Assembly (NCBI GenBank): GCA_023078555.1 | Contig: CM041196.1 | Location: 12,480,985 to 12,544,984 of the forward strand | Direction: 5' to 3' | Source: Ulva prolifera | Lineage: Eukaryota; Chlorophyta; Ulvophyceae; Ulvales; Ulvaceae | Length of the DNA stretch: 64,000 bases | Shown here: positions 36,349 through 50,800 of the stretch, piece after piece | How positions within the stretch are numbered: the stretch's first letter is position 1 | Layout: every line of letters starts with the position of its first letter | Notes under the pieces: generated by a model | What the model saw: the letters and a program-made list of their open reading frames with translations, nothing else | What the model was told of the DNA's origin: nothing | Database searches by the model: none | Translations under genes and position numbers: made by a program

Positions 36349-39300
36349 TCACATGCCGGCCTGGGCACGGGCGAGCTGCACGTAGGCGCCGGCGGCGCCG
36401 CGCGCCATGAGGGCGTCGTGCGTGCCTTCCTCCAGCACCACCCCCCGCTGCACCACGGCAATCTTGTGCGCCTGCCGCACCGTGGTCAGCCTGTGCGCGA
36501 TAACGATGGACGTACGGCCCGCCATGAGGCGGTCCAGCGCCGCCTGCACCACGCGCTCGCTCTCCGCGTCCAGCGCGCTCGTCGCCTCGTCCAGCAGCAG
36601 CACGCGCGGGTCTTTCAGCACGGCACGCGCGATCGCGATGCGCTGCTTTTGTCCGCCGCTGAGGGAGATACCGCCGCCCTCACCCAGGAGTGTGCCATAC
36701 TTGTCCGGCTGCCGCTCGATGAACTCGCACGCATTGGCCACCTCGCACGCCGCCATGACCTCCTCCAGCGTCGCGTCGGGCTTGCCGAGCTGCACGTTGT
36801 CCAGGATGGTGCCGTTGAACAGCGCCGGCTCCTGGCTCACCAGGCCCACCTGAACGAGCAAGCCACCCCATTTACATCAGTGCTGAACATGATGCATGGC
36901 TCAGTGGGCTGCGCTGACTGAGACAAAGCTGCAGAGGCCGTCTTCAGGTCATCCCTAGTACCACAGGATGTGTGCACACAGCCGATGAAAGAGCCATAGC
37001 TCGAAAGCATGGTGCACAGCCGATGGAACAAAAACAGGTCTCAAGCATGGTGCACACCTGTGCTCGTAGCCAGGTGACGTCGAGGCTCTTCAGGTTGGCC
37101 CCGTCCAGCATCACAGCCCCCCCGTCGACGTCGTAGAAGCGCTCCACGAGGTTCACGATCGTGCTCTTGCCGCTGCCGGACTCGCCGACCAGCGCCGTCA
37201 TCTGGCCGGCCGGCGCGACGAGCGAGAAGCTGCGGAACACGGGCACGTCCGGCCGCGTGGGGTATGCAAAGTCGACGTTCTGCAGCGCCACCTCGCCATG
37301 CGCTGTGCCCGCCGGCTTGTCGCCGGTGGGTTTGCTGGCGTCAATCAGAGACGCGCGGTCGACGACTGCATGGCGCCCGACACTGATATTCTCTGACAGT
37401 AATGTGGCACTGGCGCGGGTGCAACCGTGATGCAAGGCATCTGTGGCAGTGCCGTGACAACGAGCCAAGCGTGACGGGATTGCGAGAGTGTGGGCAGTCG
37501 CCATATAATTTTTACCCAGTTTGCAGCAGCACTACTATCCACGCATGATTTTGTAAATAATATTGCTCTGAGTGACGGACAGATTGACGCATGGGCCTGC
37601 TCTTCGAGCTAGTCTGGATGATGCAAACACATGCCACTCGTGGGCAGGCACGGATCAACTTAGTTTCGCTACACGAGGCAATCAGGAGAGATGGCACCGC
37701 CAAGCTGATGGTACTCACAACTACATCTTGCAGATGTTCCTTGAGGCCACGATGCACAGAGACAGCGGGGAGGGGGCACCTCTGAAGATGCGCGCGACGG
37801 CCTTCTTGCCCTTGGCGGCGTCCGGGAACGCAATCTGTGCCTGACTGATGCCCATCGTCGCGAGCAGGATCGCGAAAAACACCTTGAGCATCTCGTCAAA
37901 GTCCATCTCCCCGTCGCTGACGAGCCTGCCGCCGTACCAGAAGCCCAGCGCATACACCGCAAACATCATCGCCTGCATGTTCACATGCACACGGTCATGC
38001 GGCTGCCACGATTGTGTCTGGGAAACATTGCCGCCACTGCTGAAACAAAGAAACACGCAAGTAGGGGGGGATGAGTCAAGCCTGTCTGTAGCAACATGGC
38101 ATGGCAAGGTCGATACAAGGAAAGTCGCCCAGATGCAGCTGCATGGAGCACACCGTACATGGACATGTCACCAGGGACGGAACAACCATGCATTGACGGA
38201 ATAGCAGCAATTTACGCCAGGCTTACACACCGCAGCAACCTCATCGGCGTCTGTGTGCGAGGGATCCGCACCTGGGACACTCCGAAGGCTGCGCCGGAGA
38301 AGATGGCATTGCTGACGGACTTCTTGTTGGGGATGGCGAGCAGCGAGCGGTAGAGGGCGGTGATGCGCTCCTGCAGGTTGTAGGAGTGCACGGTGCGCAG
38401 CGCGAGGATGGCCTCGTTGGCAGTCTGGTTGGCCTGCCCGAAGAGCTTGCCGCCCTTGTTGTCCAGGCCTGCAGCCACCGCACACACCGCTGTCAAACAG
38501 CGCCTTCGTTTGAGCGCACGTTTCAGTGGTGACAGAGTGGCCACTCTGCCACCACTGGGGGGCGCCGCAGCAGTGTGCACCCTGCTGTTAAGAGTGCAGG
38601 AGGATTTGGGGTGCGATCCATGAGGGGGCAGGTTCATGTGATAGCCGCTCGTGTGAGTCACTTGACAGCAGAGCCCACAGGAAGGGAAACAGTCCGAAAT
38701 ACACAGGAAAGAATCTATGACAAACCCTCTATGACAGCAGGTTGAGTCTGAGCGCTTCAGTGGCACTGCCCCATGACATTGTGAGGCAGGGGTCAGTGGT
38801 TCGCTGGGCACAACAGCACATGTGGTCCCGTTAACTTGGAGTTGTCAATGACCAATAGAATATGGCTCAGTCAATTCAGGTTTACTTGCGGCTGCGACCA
38901 AAAGGGGTGATCGCCAGCGCTGCCTACAGCACGCAGACACACATATGTAGCCACTTCATGATGCATGTGGGGCATGCATGAAGTCATCACCAGTGACGAG
39001 GCCACACCGGTGAAAAACTTCATCTGCATATACGACGAGAAGCCGAGCAGCGGCAGCACGGCCGTGATCACGAGCGTCATCTTCCAGCCGCTGACAAACG
39101 CGATGATGTAGCCCGTGACGAGCGTCACGACGTTCTGCACGACGATGCCCATCGCGTCGCCGACGGCGCCGCGAACGGTCGGCGCGTCGGCCGCGAGCCG
39201 CGACGTGAGGTTGCCGCTCCCGTTGACGTCCTTGTCGAACCACGCGCCCTCCATGTAGAGGACCGCGCGGAAGAAGAGGCGGCTGACGCGCTCGGCAAGA

Positions 39301-42300
39301 TTTGCGCCGACGAGGCCAAACATGCCGCCCTGCACGGCGCCACAGGCGGTGCAGTACAGACAAGTAAGTCAGGATGTACTCAGCCAGATCCTTGCCAAAC
39401 ATTGACAGTCAAGTCATGTAAAGTAAATTTGGTGGCCACAGTGGTGCAGGTGGAGTGGTGCAGCTTATCTGCTGGTGGTGCGAGCGTCTGTTGTGCACGA
39501 GTGGCCAGCGTGAGGGCAGCAGACATGGGCGAACAGGGTGTGTCTGTGCCTCCCTGTCGCACAGTCCACACCGCGTGGAGAGGAAGATTCAGTGCCACGC
39601 GTTACGAAAAGAGCCGATGCAGGATGAGGTGCTGTTTGCGCGCCACAACAGGCCACGCACCACCTCACGTGCAGCTGATCATCACGTGTGCACGAAAACA
39701 GCCAGGGTGCACAGGCAGATGCGCTTTGGGCATGCCGGAAACGCGGACAATTGGCGGTGCGCTGAAGAGATGCGAAAAGATGTCTACGCTGCGACGCATT
39801 CCTGTGCGCACAGGCCAGGACCGTGCTGGCCCGTGCCGGTAAACAATCCCCCCATCAACATAAACAGGGCAGGAGCGAGCTAGGCGCGGCGGGAAGGCAC
39901 ACCTGGATGGTCATGCATACAAAGTTCCCGACTCCCAGGCCCCAGAAGAAGAAGGCATATCGCAGGATCTCGGAGGGGGGAGTGTTGATGTCTGTGAGGC
40001 CAGCGATGAGGTCCGACAGGAGGATCGCGAACAGCGGCATGACGGTGCCGACCGCCGCCGACGCAAGCACGCCGACCGCGAGGTACGGCCACTCGCGGCG
40101 GTTCATGTTGAGCAGCCGCCCAAAGCCGACCTTCACCGCCTTCTCCTCCTCTGTCTGCACGAGTGCCGGGGTCGGATCACTAGGGCAATCACACATAGCT
40201 GCTGAGTGAGAGATGCGGTTCATGGCGCCTTGACAGAAATGCGACCCACGCAAGCCCTCTTGTTGCACACATATTGCAGCCATGGCTCTACGGGGCATGT
40301 TCCAAGAATCAAGCGCTAGGATGCCATGTGGTGGGTGTCAGGGGCGTGTCCCCAACAGAATGCCGGGGTAGGCTTATGGCAATGAGCGTGACGGCGTGTC
40401 GCTGTAGACATGCACCAAGCAACGCAAACACGCCCATCAACACGCGCATAACCAGCATCAAGCCCGGGGCATCTGCAGCGACAATGGTAGGCAGAGAGGG
40501 GGGCACCGCACCAGCTCGTCCTCGTCAGCCTCAGCTGCCTGCTCCAGCAGTTCCTTCGCCGACACGATCTCCCCCTTGCTGCCGGCCTTGCCACCATGCT
40601 CAAGTGACAGGCGCGACGCAGCGAGGCCGGACTGGCGCCCGCTTGCGCGGCCGTCCACGCTCGGGCGCGCGGCCTCCGCCGCGGCCTCCGCCGCCGCGGC
40701 CTCGTCGGCGGCCGCAGCCGCCTCAAAGTCGAGGCCCTGCGCCATCTCGTCGTTCTTGTCGGTCGCCTGCTCTTGCAGGCGCACGAGGGAGTGGTACACC
40801 GAGGCCTCATCGCTGTAGAGGGCGCTGTGGGTGCCCTGCTCCACCACTGTGCCGGCCTGCAAGGGTGCGGCGCTGTCGTTAAGAAGCAACCATGTATATA
40901 CAGCATGCGTGGCAGCACTGAACTCGGAACTTGGAAGTACAGTCATAAATTTCAAGGGCCATGTGCTCAACGACGATGCGGGTAAGTTGCTTCTGAAAGC
41001 AGACCCATGATTGGGGGATACGTTGCAGAGGGTGTTTTGCACTCAGGAGAGCCAGATGGTGGAATGAAGCAGGCGTTCAGGCGCCGGATAGTTGTACGGG
41101 ATTATAAACCAACGGATGTAATTCAAATCACGAGGTTTGGTTGTGTGTGTCGCGGAGTGGTGCCAGGCCGGTTGTGAGACTCACGCGCGAAGCTAGGTGT
41201 GGACCACACTGATGCAGGTTCAATTCATAAGCAACAAGCAGGGCGACCATGTGTCCAGGCAGCAAAGAGATGGCGGCGCGCCTGCATGACGGCGATTTTG
41301 TCGGCGTTGCGGATGGTGGAGAGGCGGTGGGCGACGACGACGGAGGTGCGGCCCTTCGCGAGGCGCTCCAGCGCCGCCTGCACCAGGCGCTCGCTCACCG
41401 TGTCCAGCGCGCTCGTCGCCTCGTCCAGCAGCAGCAGGCGCGGGTTCTTGAGCAGCGCGCGCGCGATCGCGATGCGCTGCTTCTGCCCGCCGCTCAGCTG
41501 CACGCCGCGCTCGCCGACCTGGGTGTTGAGGCCCTGGGGCAGCCGCTGCACGAAGCGCAGCGCGTTGGCGGCCTCGGCGGCGGACTTGATCTCTTCATCG
41601 GTGGCGCCAGCGCGGCCCATCGCGATGTTCTCCTTGATGCTCGTCGCGAAGAGTGTTGGCTCCTGGCTAACGAGACCGACCTGCACCGCTGACGTAAGTG
41701 TGTATCTGCCTTCACACAGTACTGAACGGTGGAAGAGAAGACTCAAAACTGAATGAGAAAAGAAATGTGTGTGAAGCTCCACTACTGATCACTGTCCACC
41801 TAGGCACCTAGGTAAGATCTACAGTAATTGTGACGTACAGCAGCTGAGGCATGGGCAACGCGGCACACGACTTACAGCTGCACTTTGAATGCGGCGGGGT
41901 ACTGTGGGGCCTCATGTCTGGCACCTGCCACAGCTACAACAGCTGCTGAATCGGACGCAGACGGCCCAATGACTTTTAGACACGCCCAGCACTCGGGGCA
42001 CACACACAATCAAGAAAAGGGGAGGTGGGCAATTGCCGGACATGAACTGCGCCAGTACCAATCTCCATGCGGCAGCAGAATCTCAGCCTATGCCATGGCA
42101 ACAGGCACCATAACATCGCAGATTCATCCTCAACTGGTGTGATTGGTTGACTGTGCTTCAACACAATGTGTCATTATCCCCTGGAGGCGGCATCACATGT
42201 TGTGACAGACCATATGCATGGAGCCCCTCCCAGCCGCCTTGTGGCCGCTAGAGACCAACTGTGGGGGCGCACAGTGTTGCGGTACCACTCCAGCGCAAGC

Positions 42301-45300
42301 TCACGGATGTCAGTGCCGTCGACGCGGATGCGGCCTGTGGCGGGGTCGTAGAAGCGCTGCAGCAGCTGGATGACGGTGCTCTTGCCGCTGCCCGACGCCC
42401 CCACCAGCGCCACCGTCTGCCCGGCATCAATGCGGAGGTTCAGGTTCGTGAACACCGTCACGTCGGAGCGGGCGGGGTACGAAAATGAGACTCCCTCAAT
42501 ATCAATTGCACCCTGCATTCAAAGAAGAAAACTGTCAAATTCCATGATCTCGTGAATGCGCCCCTTCTCTCAAGATGACACTAGATTGAAAGGACTCCAT
42601 TGCCAGTCACATGCATATAGTTGTATCTCCGAAGGCATAAGATCCCGCGCGCTGTGAGCACAGGCAGAGCGCGGCCACCGTGCATTGGGACACGCCGCTC
42701 AGGTGAGAGCAACAGATCAATTACTGATTCATTTACGCATGTGCTGCTACCAATCTGCTTGGCCCTGCGGCGGAGCGTTGCGCAAGCATGATATCAGTAC
42801 GGCCCCGGACTACAGTGGCAGATATGGACTGCGTCTCATTTTGCCTGACTACGTGGAGTCACTGTGACAGTGCCAAGTGCATGATAGAGTACACTCTGCT
42901 GCCAGGGCTCTTGCACCTAACTTGTGCATCACACACAAAGGTGCGCGTTGATGCGCCAGGCCGGATCACATAGAACAATTCTGTATGTTAGGGCATATTC
43001 TCTGGACGGCAGCCCCAAAAAAGTGGTGCAAACCGAACCGACACTGGCATGCTATAGCATGCTCTGGCCGCCCGACTTGATGGCTGTCAGACACACACCT
43101 GCATGGGGTTGCTAGGCACAAGACCCTTGTCTGCGAGATCGATCGCTGGCTTCCTGTCGACGACTCTGAACACTCGGAAGCCTGCGGTGCGACCAGTGGC
43201 GAATGTCCCAAAGTTAGGGCCAGCCTGGCCAAGGGAGAAGCCGCCGATGATGGCTGCGAAGATGACGTTCATGACCTGTCCGGCGGAGTAGCCTTCCTCC
43301 CGGACAAGCTTTGCGCCATAGAGGAATGCGATCCCGTACCTGCACAGCACTGGAGTCATCGCACAGGCATCAACAAAGCAGCGAGCATGTGTAACGACAG
43401 ACAGCAAGAGGAAGTCACTTGGTCCATGCATGGCCGGCGGAAACTGCAGTGGCGACAAGATACCGATGCTCAGTGCTCTCATCCGCCTCCTGCCACTGTG
43501 GATAAGCGCGAACAAATCACCATTTCGGAAATTGCACAGAGAATGCAACAACTCTTGGGGCAGTATACATGCACCTACCTCAGTCCGTTGTGAACACAGG
43601 TTGGGTGGAAACAACACCATCGTGATCACCACAGGTGCCATCGAGGGTGCCGAAAAATTGAACAGGCCGAGTTGGACGGGGCATACCTCAGCACGACACA
43701 ACACGGCCGGACGACCACTGCCGTACAATCTGGCGCATGGGCAGCGCAAGAGGGGTGCCGTACCCACCTCAACACACCGACTCGCAAGTGTGTGTACGCA
43801 TGTGGTGCAAGCACACATGCAGGTAAGACCTGAGCGACCACATGCTCCACCACACAGCCTGAGTCTGATGCCTACACCTGTCGAAGGAACACCGGACATG
43901 CAGCAGATCAGGACCTCCGGGGGGGGTAAGGATCGCACGCCAGGAATACGGCCAAGTTGATGGAGCCCCCAGCCATGCCATTGTACAGCGCGAGTTTCGC
44001 TGAGATGCGGCGGGGGTAGTCCAGCATATCTGAGAACCGCTTGTAGATCGGTTCTTCCGCCTGGAAGGAAGCGACCGTCCGGATGTTGGAGATCGACTGC
44101 GATGCCACAACGTTGGCTTTTTCATACGCCTCGGCCCGGCGGGAGGTGCCCCACGTCAGGACCTTGGCGAGGATGCCGCCGGCCACTGCGATGAGGGGCA
44201 TCACCGCGAGCATCACGAGCGTCAGCTTCCATCCTCTCCAGAATGCGATCGCAATGGCGGCGACGAATGTGACGAGGTGATGCACTGTGTTGCCCACCTA
44301 CAGCAGAAGGTGCAGGCTTGTCAGCTGCTCTCGCATAGCATGGTGATAAGAAAGGAGTCCTCGAACAGTCGTGCAAGGCCTGCTGACTTGTAGACATATC
44401 TGTGGCGTAATATGTGAGATAGTGTGTATGCCGTGAAGAAGAACGGCCAGTCGGCCAGTCCATGCAGGTGCTGGGATTCTCAAGCATGTGACAAGTAATC
44501 AGAGCCTCCTGCCTGATCACATTCTGGCAGTGATGAATCAAACCTTTTCGGAGAGCGCGTTTTGAATGGCAGTGCAGTCTTCATTCAAGCCACCGAGAAC
44601 TGCGCCGGACGTGAGAGTCGTGTCATAATATGAGATCTCCTGATGGAGGGCCCGCTGCAGGTAGCGTTCTCGCAAACGCGCAGCCTGGCGAGCACCTGCA
44701 TGATTTCTGCTACTACCGGATTCGTCACAATGGGCTTCAGAGCTCCGTGAAACGCCTGTCACATGCCGCAAATTAACATCTGGGCAATGATAGTCATTGG
44801 CTCAAGCGATGACAGCCAGAGTGCGGCAAGCAGCGCCCAATACATGAGCTACAATTCGAAAACCAGCCATATGCACCAGGAATAGGCTCGCTAGCACGTT
44901 GCGCCTGGGTGCGAGTGAGGAGAAAGGGAGTCCTTGAGTTCATTGAACTCATCTGGCGCAACGATGGTGCGTCCCACACAACCAGGCATACCAGTACAGT
45001 GGCAAGCACAACGCTGATGGCCTTGTGCGGAGGTGTGAACTCACCAGTATACATAAACATGGCCACTTCGAAGAATGAGCAGATAAGAGTGATCAAGCCA
45101 ATGATGGCGAACCAGATGGAAACTCGTTCCACTTCCTCCACAATCTTGTCTGGGTCGTCGAAGGCATCAATCAGCTGTACGCAAAAGAATATGCAGGTTT
45201 GAACAGATTCGTTCCCGGTTGTTCCCCGATGCAACAACAACACATCGCGCAAGTGACGGGACACAGCGCATCAGTACGAGATGCTCCCGCGTACTACAGA

Positions 45301-45612
45301 AGGGGGCGCATACACACAAAATCTGCAACTAAGTGATAAACGTCACAGTTTTAGGCAAGGCGTGGAGCGCACTTCGGCGAAGATGAAAGAGAACGCGGGG
45401 AAGGTCAAGCCGTTCACAAACGATCCTAACAGGCCTAAGAATAATGCGAGGTAGTCTTTACCGTCAATCCCTCGGTATAATGAGAAATACGGGACTACGT
45501 TGTCTTGCACATCATCTTTGGATTTTTCTGCCTTGGCTGAGCTGGGGTCGACACCCGACTTGACTGGTTTCTCCGCAGCTGCCGTGCCATTCTCAGGCTT
45601 GTCCTTCGACAT
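36349..45612 (-). CDS. Full-length ABCB (P-glycoprotein/MDR-type) transporter 1
   Basis: ATP-driven membrane exporter of lipids or xenobiotics, TMD-NBD-TMD-NBD. Fourteen exons: 45373-45612, 45045-45174, 44544-44695, 43939-44297, 43099-43339, 42273-42512, 41282-41680, 40512-40856, 39903-40154, 39008-39329, 38272-38468, 37780-37972, 37058-37365, 36349-36849. All phases agree, giving 1292 aa. The N-terminus (MSKDKPENG) is hydrophilic. NBD1: [45 protein letters not shown] charged Ala/Glu-rich linker follows. NBD2: [40 protein letters not shown]. Both ATP sites look intact. The intron after NBD1 (...AVMQ|) starts with GC (CAG|GCGCGC). Compared with ABCB-2, it has an extra intron at 44298-44543 and a different position near GFWYGG. 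It is head to head with ABCB-2. Confidence 0.92.
38832..38885 (+). repeat. Dispersed repeat, 54 bp, matching 24047-24100
   Basis: It shares GGAGTTGTCAATG and CCAATAG and ends in TTTAC, with about 8 mismatches over 54 bp to the 3' part of the SINE-like element near 24.0 kb. It lies in the intron 38469-39007 of ABCB-1, antisense to the gene. Confidence 0.6.
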
Positions 45613-47836
45613 GGTCGGATGTCCTACAAGAAATCGTAACTTGAGCTGAATGACGTTCTCAGCGGCCGCAGAGCATTTGCCCACAAGCGGCAGAGCTGGA
45701 CAGAACGCATTTGACGTTCTAATGTGACCCAGCACAGAGGTCTCAAGGCGAAAGGTTCAGCGCGTGCCCAAAGAGCTGCAGCCTGGTATGTTGTTAAGTG
45801 ACCTGTATGGAGCATACCTCGGACAGATGGCGCCTGTGCTTCTCGAAACAGGCGTTGCGGTGCTGTTATGACGGTCTGAGGCTCTGAAGAGACACGAACT
45901 ATCGGCCAGGACTATCATGAAGCAATGCGTTGCCGACGCATGCGTATAACATCAGCCTATACGACATGATATATTGTCGATCCCCGTTCATTGGTTACAG
46001 GCTTCAATTGGCTTGACGCATCACCAGAATAAGCGCTTACCAGGCGGTCCCTGCGCCACGATGTCTGCACATGCATTGTCAACAAGTGTTCGAGATGTGC
46101 ATGTATGGAACTCGCAGGCCTCCGGCCGAGAATCCGCTGAGAATCCGCCCCACATTCAGCAGTTGCTTTCGAAAAGGGGTGTCGTGAGAGGTCGCGTTGT
46201 ATTCGTCAGTAATACGCAACCCCGCCTGTAGCACAAGCAAGGCCTACGCCACCGTGCCTCACTGCAGATAACGACTGCACAGCTTTTCATCTGCGTAAGT
46301 GAGGTCCAGTATAGGTGGGTCCCACCGCTGTTCTGCTTACGCACACAAGTGGCTTCAGCGGCTGCTGCACCTGCTTGTCCGCCGGGGCTCGCAAGTCTCT
46401 CGGGAGTGTCCAGCCCATATGGTCATATAGAACAACCTTGACAGATTAGACGTGTTTGTCTCTCCACGAAACATATGTCCCTGTTCTGCGGTAAGGGACA
46501 TAGACATCTGAACAGTCGCCCAGCATGGACGCATCGCAATCCAGGAATTCGTCACACGCTTCTCGCTTGCGAGGCATGAATTGGCCTTATGTTGTTTTTG
46601 AAGCTCGAAGGCCAGATGTCGTGCCTGAATTTTACTGGGTCGCAGCGGTGGCCACTGTGGTGCAGCTTTGGCGAACTCAGCAATTCACTTCCGTGTGCAG
46701 TGTAGTGCAGTCATATGGAGCATGATGACTAGTAATACATGCAGGCCAAGCACTGCGAACATGTCGCGTGCCCTTCGTGATATCAACGTCGGTATCGCCA
46801 TTATGTGTGGCGTGGCATCGGGGTACTACATATTTGACCCTGTTGTTCGCGCTGCTGGGGAAGAGCATAAACAGAAAAAAGCCGAGGAAATTGAAATTGC
46901 ACAAGTAGTACGTGAACCGTTGCACTACGTGCAAGCTCAGCTGGCTGGAGCTCAGGCAGGAAAGACATTTACCAGCAGCGGGGAAAATGGCAGGAATTCG
47001 AGCGCATGAAGATGTGGGCGGCAGTGCATGCTGATGTGTTTGCCGCAATTGGCATAGAATTCTTCTGAGCTTCATGATTGCGTGGTGCGATTCTGTGTGC
47101 TTGAGAATACTCTGTTCACAGTGTACAATCTTCCTACCTCCAGAGACCACGCAGATGTGTGTGGTAATTCTCTTGCGTGTGAAATGTTGATCATCTTTCG
47201 TTGCGAGAAGGGTCGGCGTGTTATTGGCTGGCAGCCGCAGGTGAACTAACGGTTCAATGTGTCCACTGGTGACTGGTGACTTTCTACCTCAGTACACTGG
47301 TGACATGGATGCTTGATGCGCTGTAGACTTTGATGCTGTGTATGACGACGTATGCTGTTGTACAATCTGACGCTGCCACAACGCCATAGCTAATTTATCA
47401 CTCATGAACAGGCGTTAAATGTGCTGCGATGACATTGCGGCGAGATTTGCGTCATGCAGTACGACCTGTGTCAGCGTGCTGAGTCAACGCGGCTGCACAA
47501 CAACCGTCGCAATCGACACCTGCCACATGCGTTCATGCGTAAACTATGCTAATGTTGATGATATTATTTTGCTGCAAATATGGCATCGACAAGCGCATTG
47601 CCGCACCTGTGAATGTCTCCGGATGTCACAGGTCGTGAGTGGCGATGTACAAGATCCGGACGACCGTCTAGCACACATTGGCAATTGACCCTGTGGAGGA
47701 TAGTCATGTATGAGGTTATAATAGCCAGATTCTGGCTTCGCATTGGGAAGGAACAGGATAGACCATCCGATTCGTTTGGGCCGTGTCCTTGCGACAGATA
47801 GAGCGGCTGCCGCTACGGAAGGCATGGTATAGAGCA
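45613..47836. promoter_or_regulatory. Divergent promoter region of ABCB-1 and ABCB-2
   Basis: About 2.2 kb between the two divergent start codons. It contains the small gene at 46761-47068. Apart from that, only short frames without features. No specific control element was recognised. Confidence 0.35.
46761..47068 (+). CDS. Small single-pass membrane protein (87 aa), unidentified
   Basis: Exon 1 is 46761-46911 and exon 2 is 46956-47068 (TGA), split by a very short 44-nt intron (TAC|GTGAAC ... CTCAG|GC). The product starts MSRALRDINVGIAIMCGVAS, one transmembrane helix with GYYIFDPVV after it. A charged helix follows (EEHKQKKAEEIEIAQ), then YQQRGKWQEFERMKMWAAV and a C-terminus ending in two Phe. 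The layout (short N-terminus, one helix, charged coil) resembles small mitochondrial inner-membrane assembly factors such as SMIM20, but similarity is only general. It lies between two divergent ABCB genes, 0.77 kb upstream of ABCB-2 and on its strand. The reading depends on the short intron. Confidence 0.5.
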
Positions 47837-50800
47837 ATGTTTAAAACATCAGAAGAAACAAAATGTTCGAACAAAGATGAACAAGCCACGGACTTAGATG
47901 GGCCTGATGCGGTATCGTATTTTTCACTATTCAAAGGTGCTGACGCCTGGGACGGTCTGGCGATCGCTTTCGGGGTTGTTGGCGCAGTCATCAATGGGGC
48001 CACGTTCCCGCTGTTTTCCTTTTATTTCGGAGAAGTGCGATCAATCGCCCCCCTGCCGTGTTTGCTGTCAAGATGTGTGCGCGACCTGCATCCTGGGTCT
48101 GCAAACTGGACAGAGCAATAATGCAGGTCATTGACGCGTTGTTCTCTAACAACATCTCGACAGAAATCAGAAGCGCCTCATTGGCATTCTTGGCTGTGGG
48201 CGGCCTTTCTCTGGTCATGTCAATCCTGGAAATGGGGCTGTTCATTTGGTCAGGTAAATGCATGCTGCTTCTGGTGTGTCTATACCAGATCAAACCAGAG
48301 TCTGTCACTTACTGCACCCGGGCCTGTGGTCTAAAGTGCTTTCGGTAGTGGTGCATGCTCCCCTCCGGCTGGCTGGAGTCCATCAGCGCAGCAGACACGA
48401 CCAAACAAACCTCTGCACCGCCTTGCTTGCCTCCTGCGTACATTCATACCTCCATCGAGCCTCTTCGCACGTCCGTGCCACATTCGATGCTTCTTCTTGC
48501 ACCCTTAAACCACCTCAATACAGCGCTGCGAAGTCGTACAGACCTCCCATGTAGCAGCCCTCTCTTGCTGTCCAGACTCCTGTCCCCTGCCAGCATCACA
48601 CACCATGCGTGTGCAGGTGTGCGCCAGACGGCGAGGCTACGCCAACGCTTCCTCCACGCCGCCCTCGCTCAAGACATCCCCTTTTACGACACAACGCTCA
48701 CATCCGGGGCCGTTATCGCCGGCCTCAATGTCGACTGCGCCGCCGTCCAGGCCGCGACCTCCGAGCGCGTCGGCCACGCGATCAACAACCTCACGCAGTT
48801 CACGCTCTCGTTCGCGCTCGCCTTTGCGCGCGGCTGGAAGCTCTCGCTCATGATGCTCGCGGTGTTCCCGCTGCTCGCGGTCGCCGGCGCGATCATGGCC
48901 AAGACGGCCACGTACGGCACGCAGCGCAACGCGGCCGCGTACGCGGCGGCCAACAGCACGGCCACGCAGGCGATCGCGCACATCCGCACCGTCGCGGCGT
49001 TCCAGGCGGAGGACACGATACTCGGCCGCTACGCCGCGATGCTTGTGCGCCCGACGCGCGTGGCGGTGCGGGTGTCGACGATGGTCGGCTCTGCAAACGG
49101 CTCCGTCAATGCGACCGTCGCGATCTCGTGCGTTGCTGCCTTTGCTGTGGCTAGCTGCCTAAGGAGCAGTGCACCTGCGTGCGTGTGGCCGCCAGCGTCT
49201 GTTACCCTCGCCGTTCCTCTCATGAGCTCAAATTAGCGACCTCTTCACTGCCATGCATGGGGGGAAAGCACACGCACACGGTGCTGCCACTACAGTTTCG
49301 ACCTGCATCATGAGCTCAAATTTGAGGTCGCCGACGTGCTCAGGCTTGCAGGTACGCAGTCGCATTTCTGTACGGTGCGAAGCTCGTTCGAGACGAGGAC
49401 TACAGTGCCGGGCGGGTGATCCTGGTGATGATGTCGATGCTCATCGGCGGCTTCGCTCTCGGCCAGGCCTCGCCCGACTTTGCCTATTTCGCCGCCGGCC
49501 GGGAGGCAGGGGCGCGGCTCATGAGCGTCATCAACCGGCAGCCAGAGATCGCGGTGCATGGCGGGAAGGTCCCTGATGAGCCCATGCATGTGCTGCTCCC
49601 ACCCGCTGCTGTGAGTGCTGAGCATGTGCTACCAAACCGCTGTGATTCAAAGCCTAAGGGAACCATGGTCTTCCTGAATCATAGTCTGGAGTTGTGTTCT
49701 CTTTGTTTACATACTGCAGTGAAGCTGTCAAACAGTGGAAGGATGGACCCGGCAATGCGGATACTCAGCCATGTGGGGACACGGTGACGCAGGCGCCTGT
49801 ACGCCGGCGTGCTTTTCCACATGCTGTCTAGGCTGTGCTGCAGCTCCTGTGGCGCGGCCCAGATGCAGCTCCCATTCTCAGCCTGGCTGCGGCTTTCGTG
49901 GTGAAGCACCTTTCCAGCTAGCTCAGCTGTGGTTGCTGTCGCCCAGCCCCGCCAAGGCTGATGTCGCCCCAGGCCCGCTGTGCCTCGCTCTGTCTTGCTC
50001 AAACCTCGCACCGTGATTCCCTACGAGCCGCCTAACACGAGGACATCTTCAAACATACATGCAGGGCGAGGTTGAGGTGGAGGATGTTTCGTTTGCGTAC
50101 CCCGCACGCCCCGACGTCCCCATCTTCTCCAGCCTCACCCTCCACGTCCCCGCCGGGCAGACGGTGGCGCTGGTGGGGGCGTCGGGCAGCGGCAAGAGCA
50201 CCGTCATCCAGCTGCTGCAGCGCTTCTACGACCCTGCCACCGGCCGCATCCGCGTCGACGGCACCGACATTCGGCAGCTGTCGCTGGAGTGGTACCGCAA
50301 CCACGTGCGCCTCCCCCATGCTGCTGTTGTGCAGAGTGGCCATCAGTGCCATACAACCTCAGCAGGTGTTAGTCTGGGAATGCACTGTGCGTGCCCCTCA
50401 CAACAGTCATCCGGGCACTGCTCTTGTTCCAGCATTGGAGATGATCCCTGGAGGTCTGTGTCCTTGCGTAGGCCGGCAATGCATGTGGGACGAAACATGC
50501 GGGTACATGTGCCCTGCTTCTGCGTTGTCGACCGTATCTGAGTGCTCTGGTGGATGGTTCCTTGGCATGAACCCCTTGCTGTAGTCGTCTTCCAACATAA
50601 TCCCGTCATAGTGATCTGAAAGTGCCCTGCCTGCGCGTGGCTGTTGCAATGAGCTATCACATCTTGGTGTAGGTGGGCCTTGTCAGTCAGGAGCCGACGC
50701 TATTTGCTACGAGCATCCGAGAGAACATTGGTATCGGCCGCGAAGGCGCCTCCGACGGAGACATCACTGCTGCCGCACAGGCCGCCAACGTCCACCGCTT

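Noticed and set aside
36407-36853. Long antisense frames over the NBD exons (also near 41.2-41.7, 50.8-51.2, 55.2-55.8, 63.4-64.0 kb)
   Set aside because: They mirror GC-rich, near-identical NBD exons and repeat in every paralog as shadows; no independent features.
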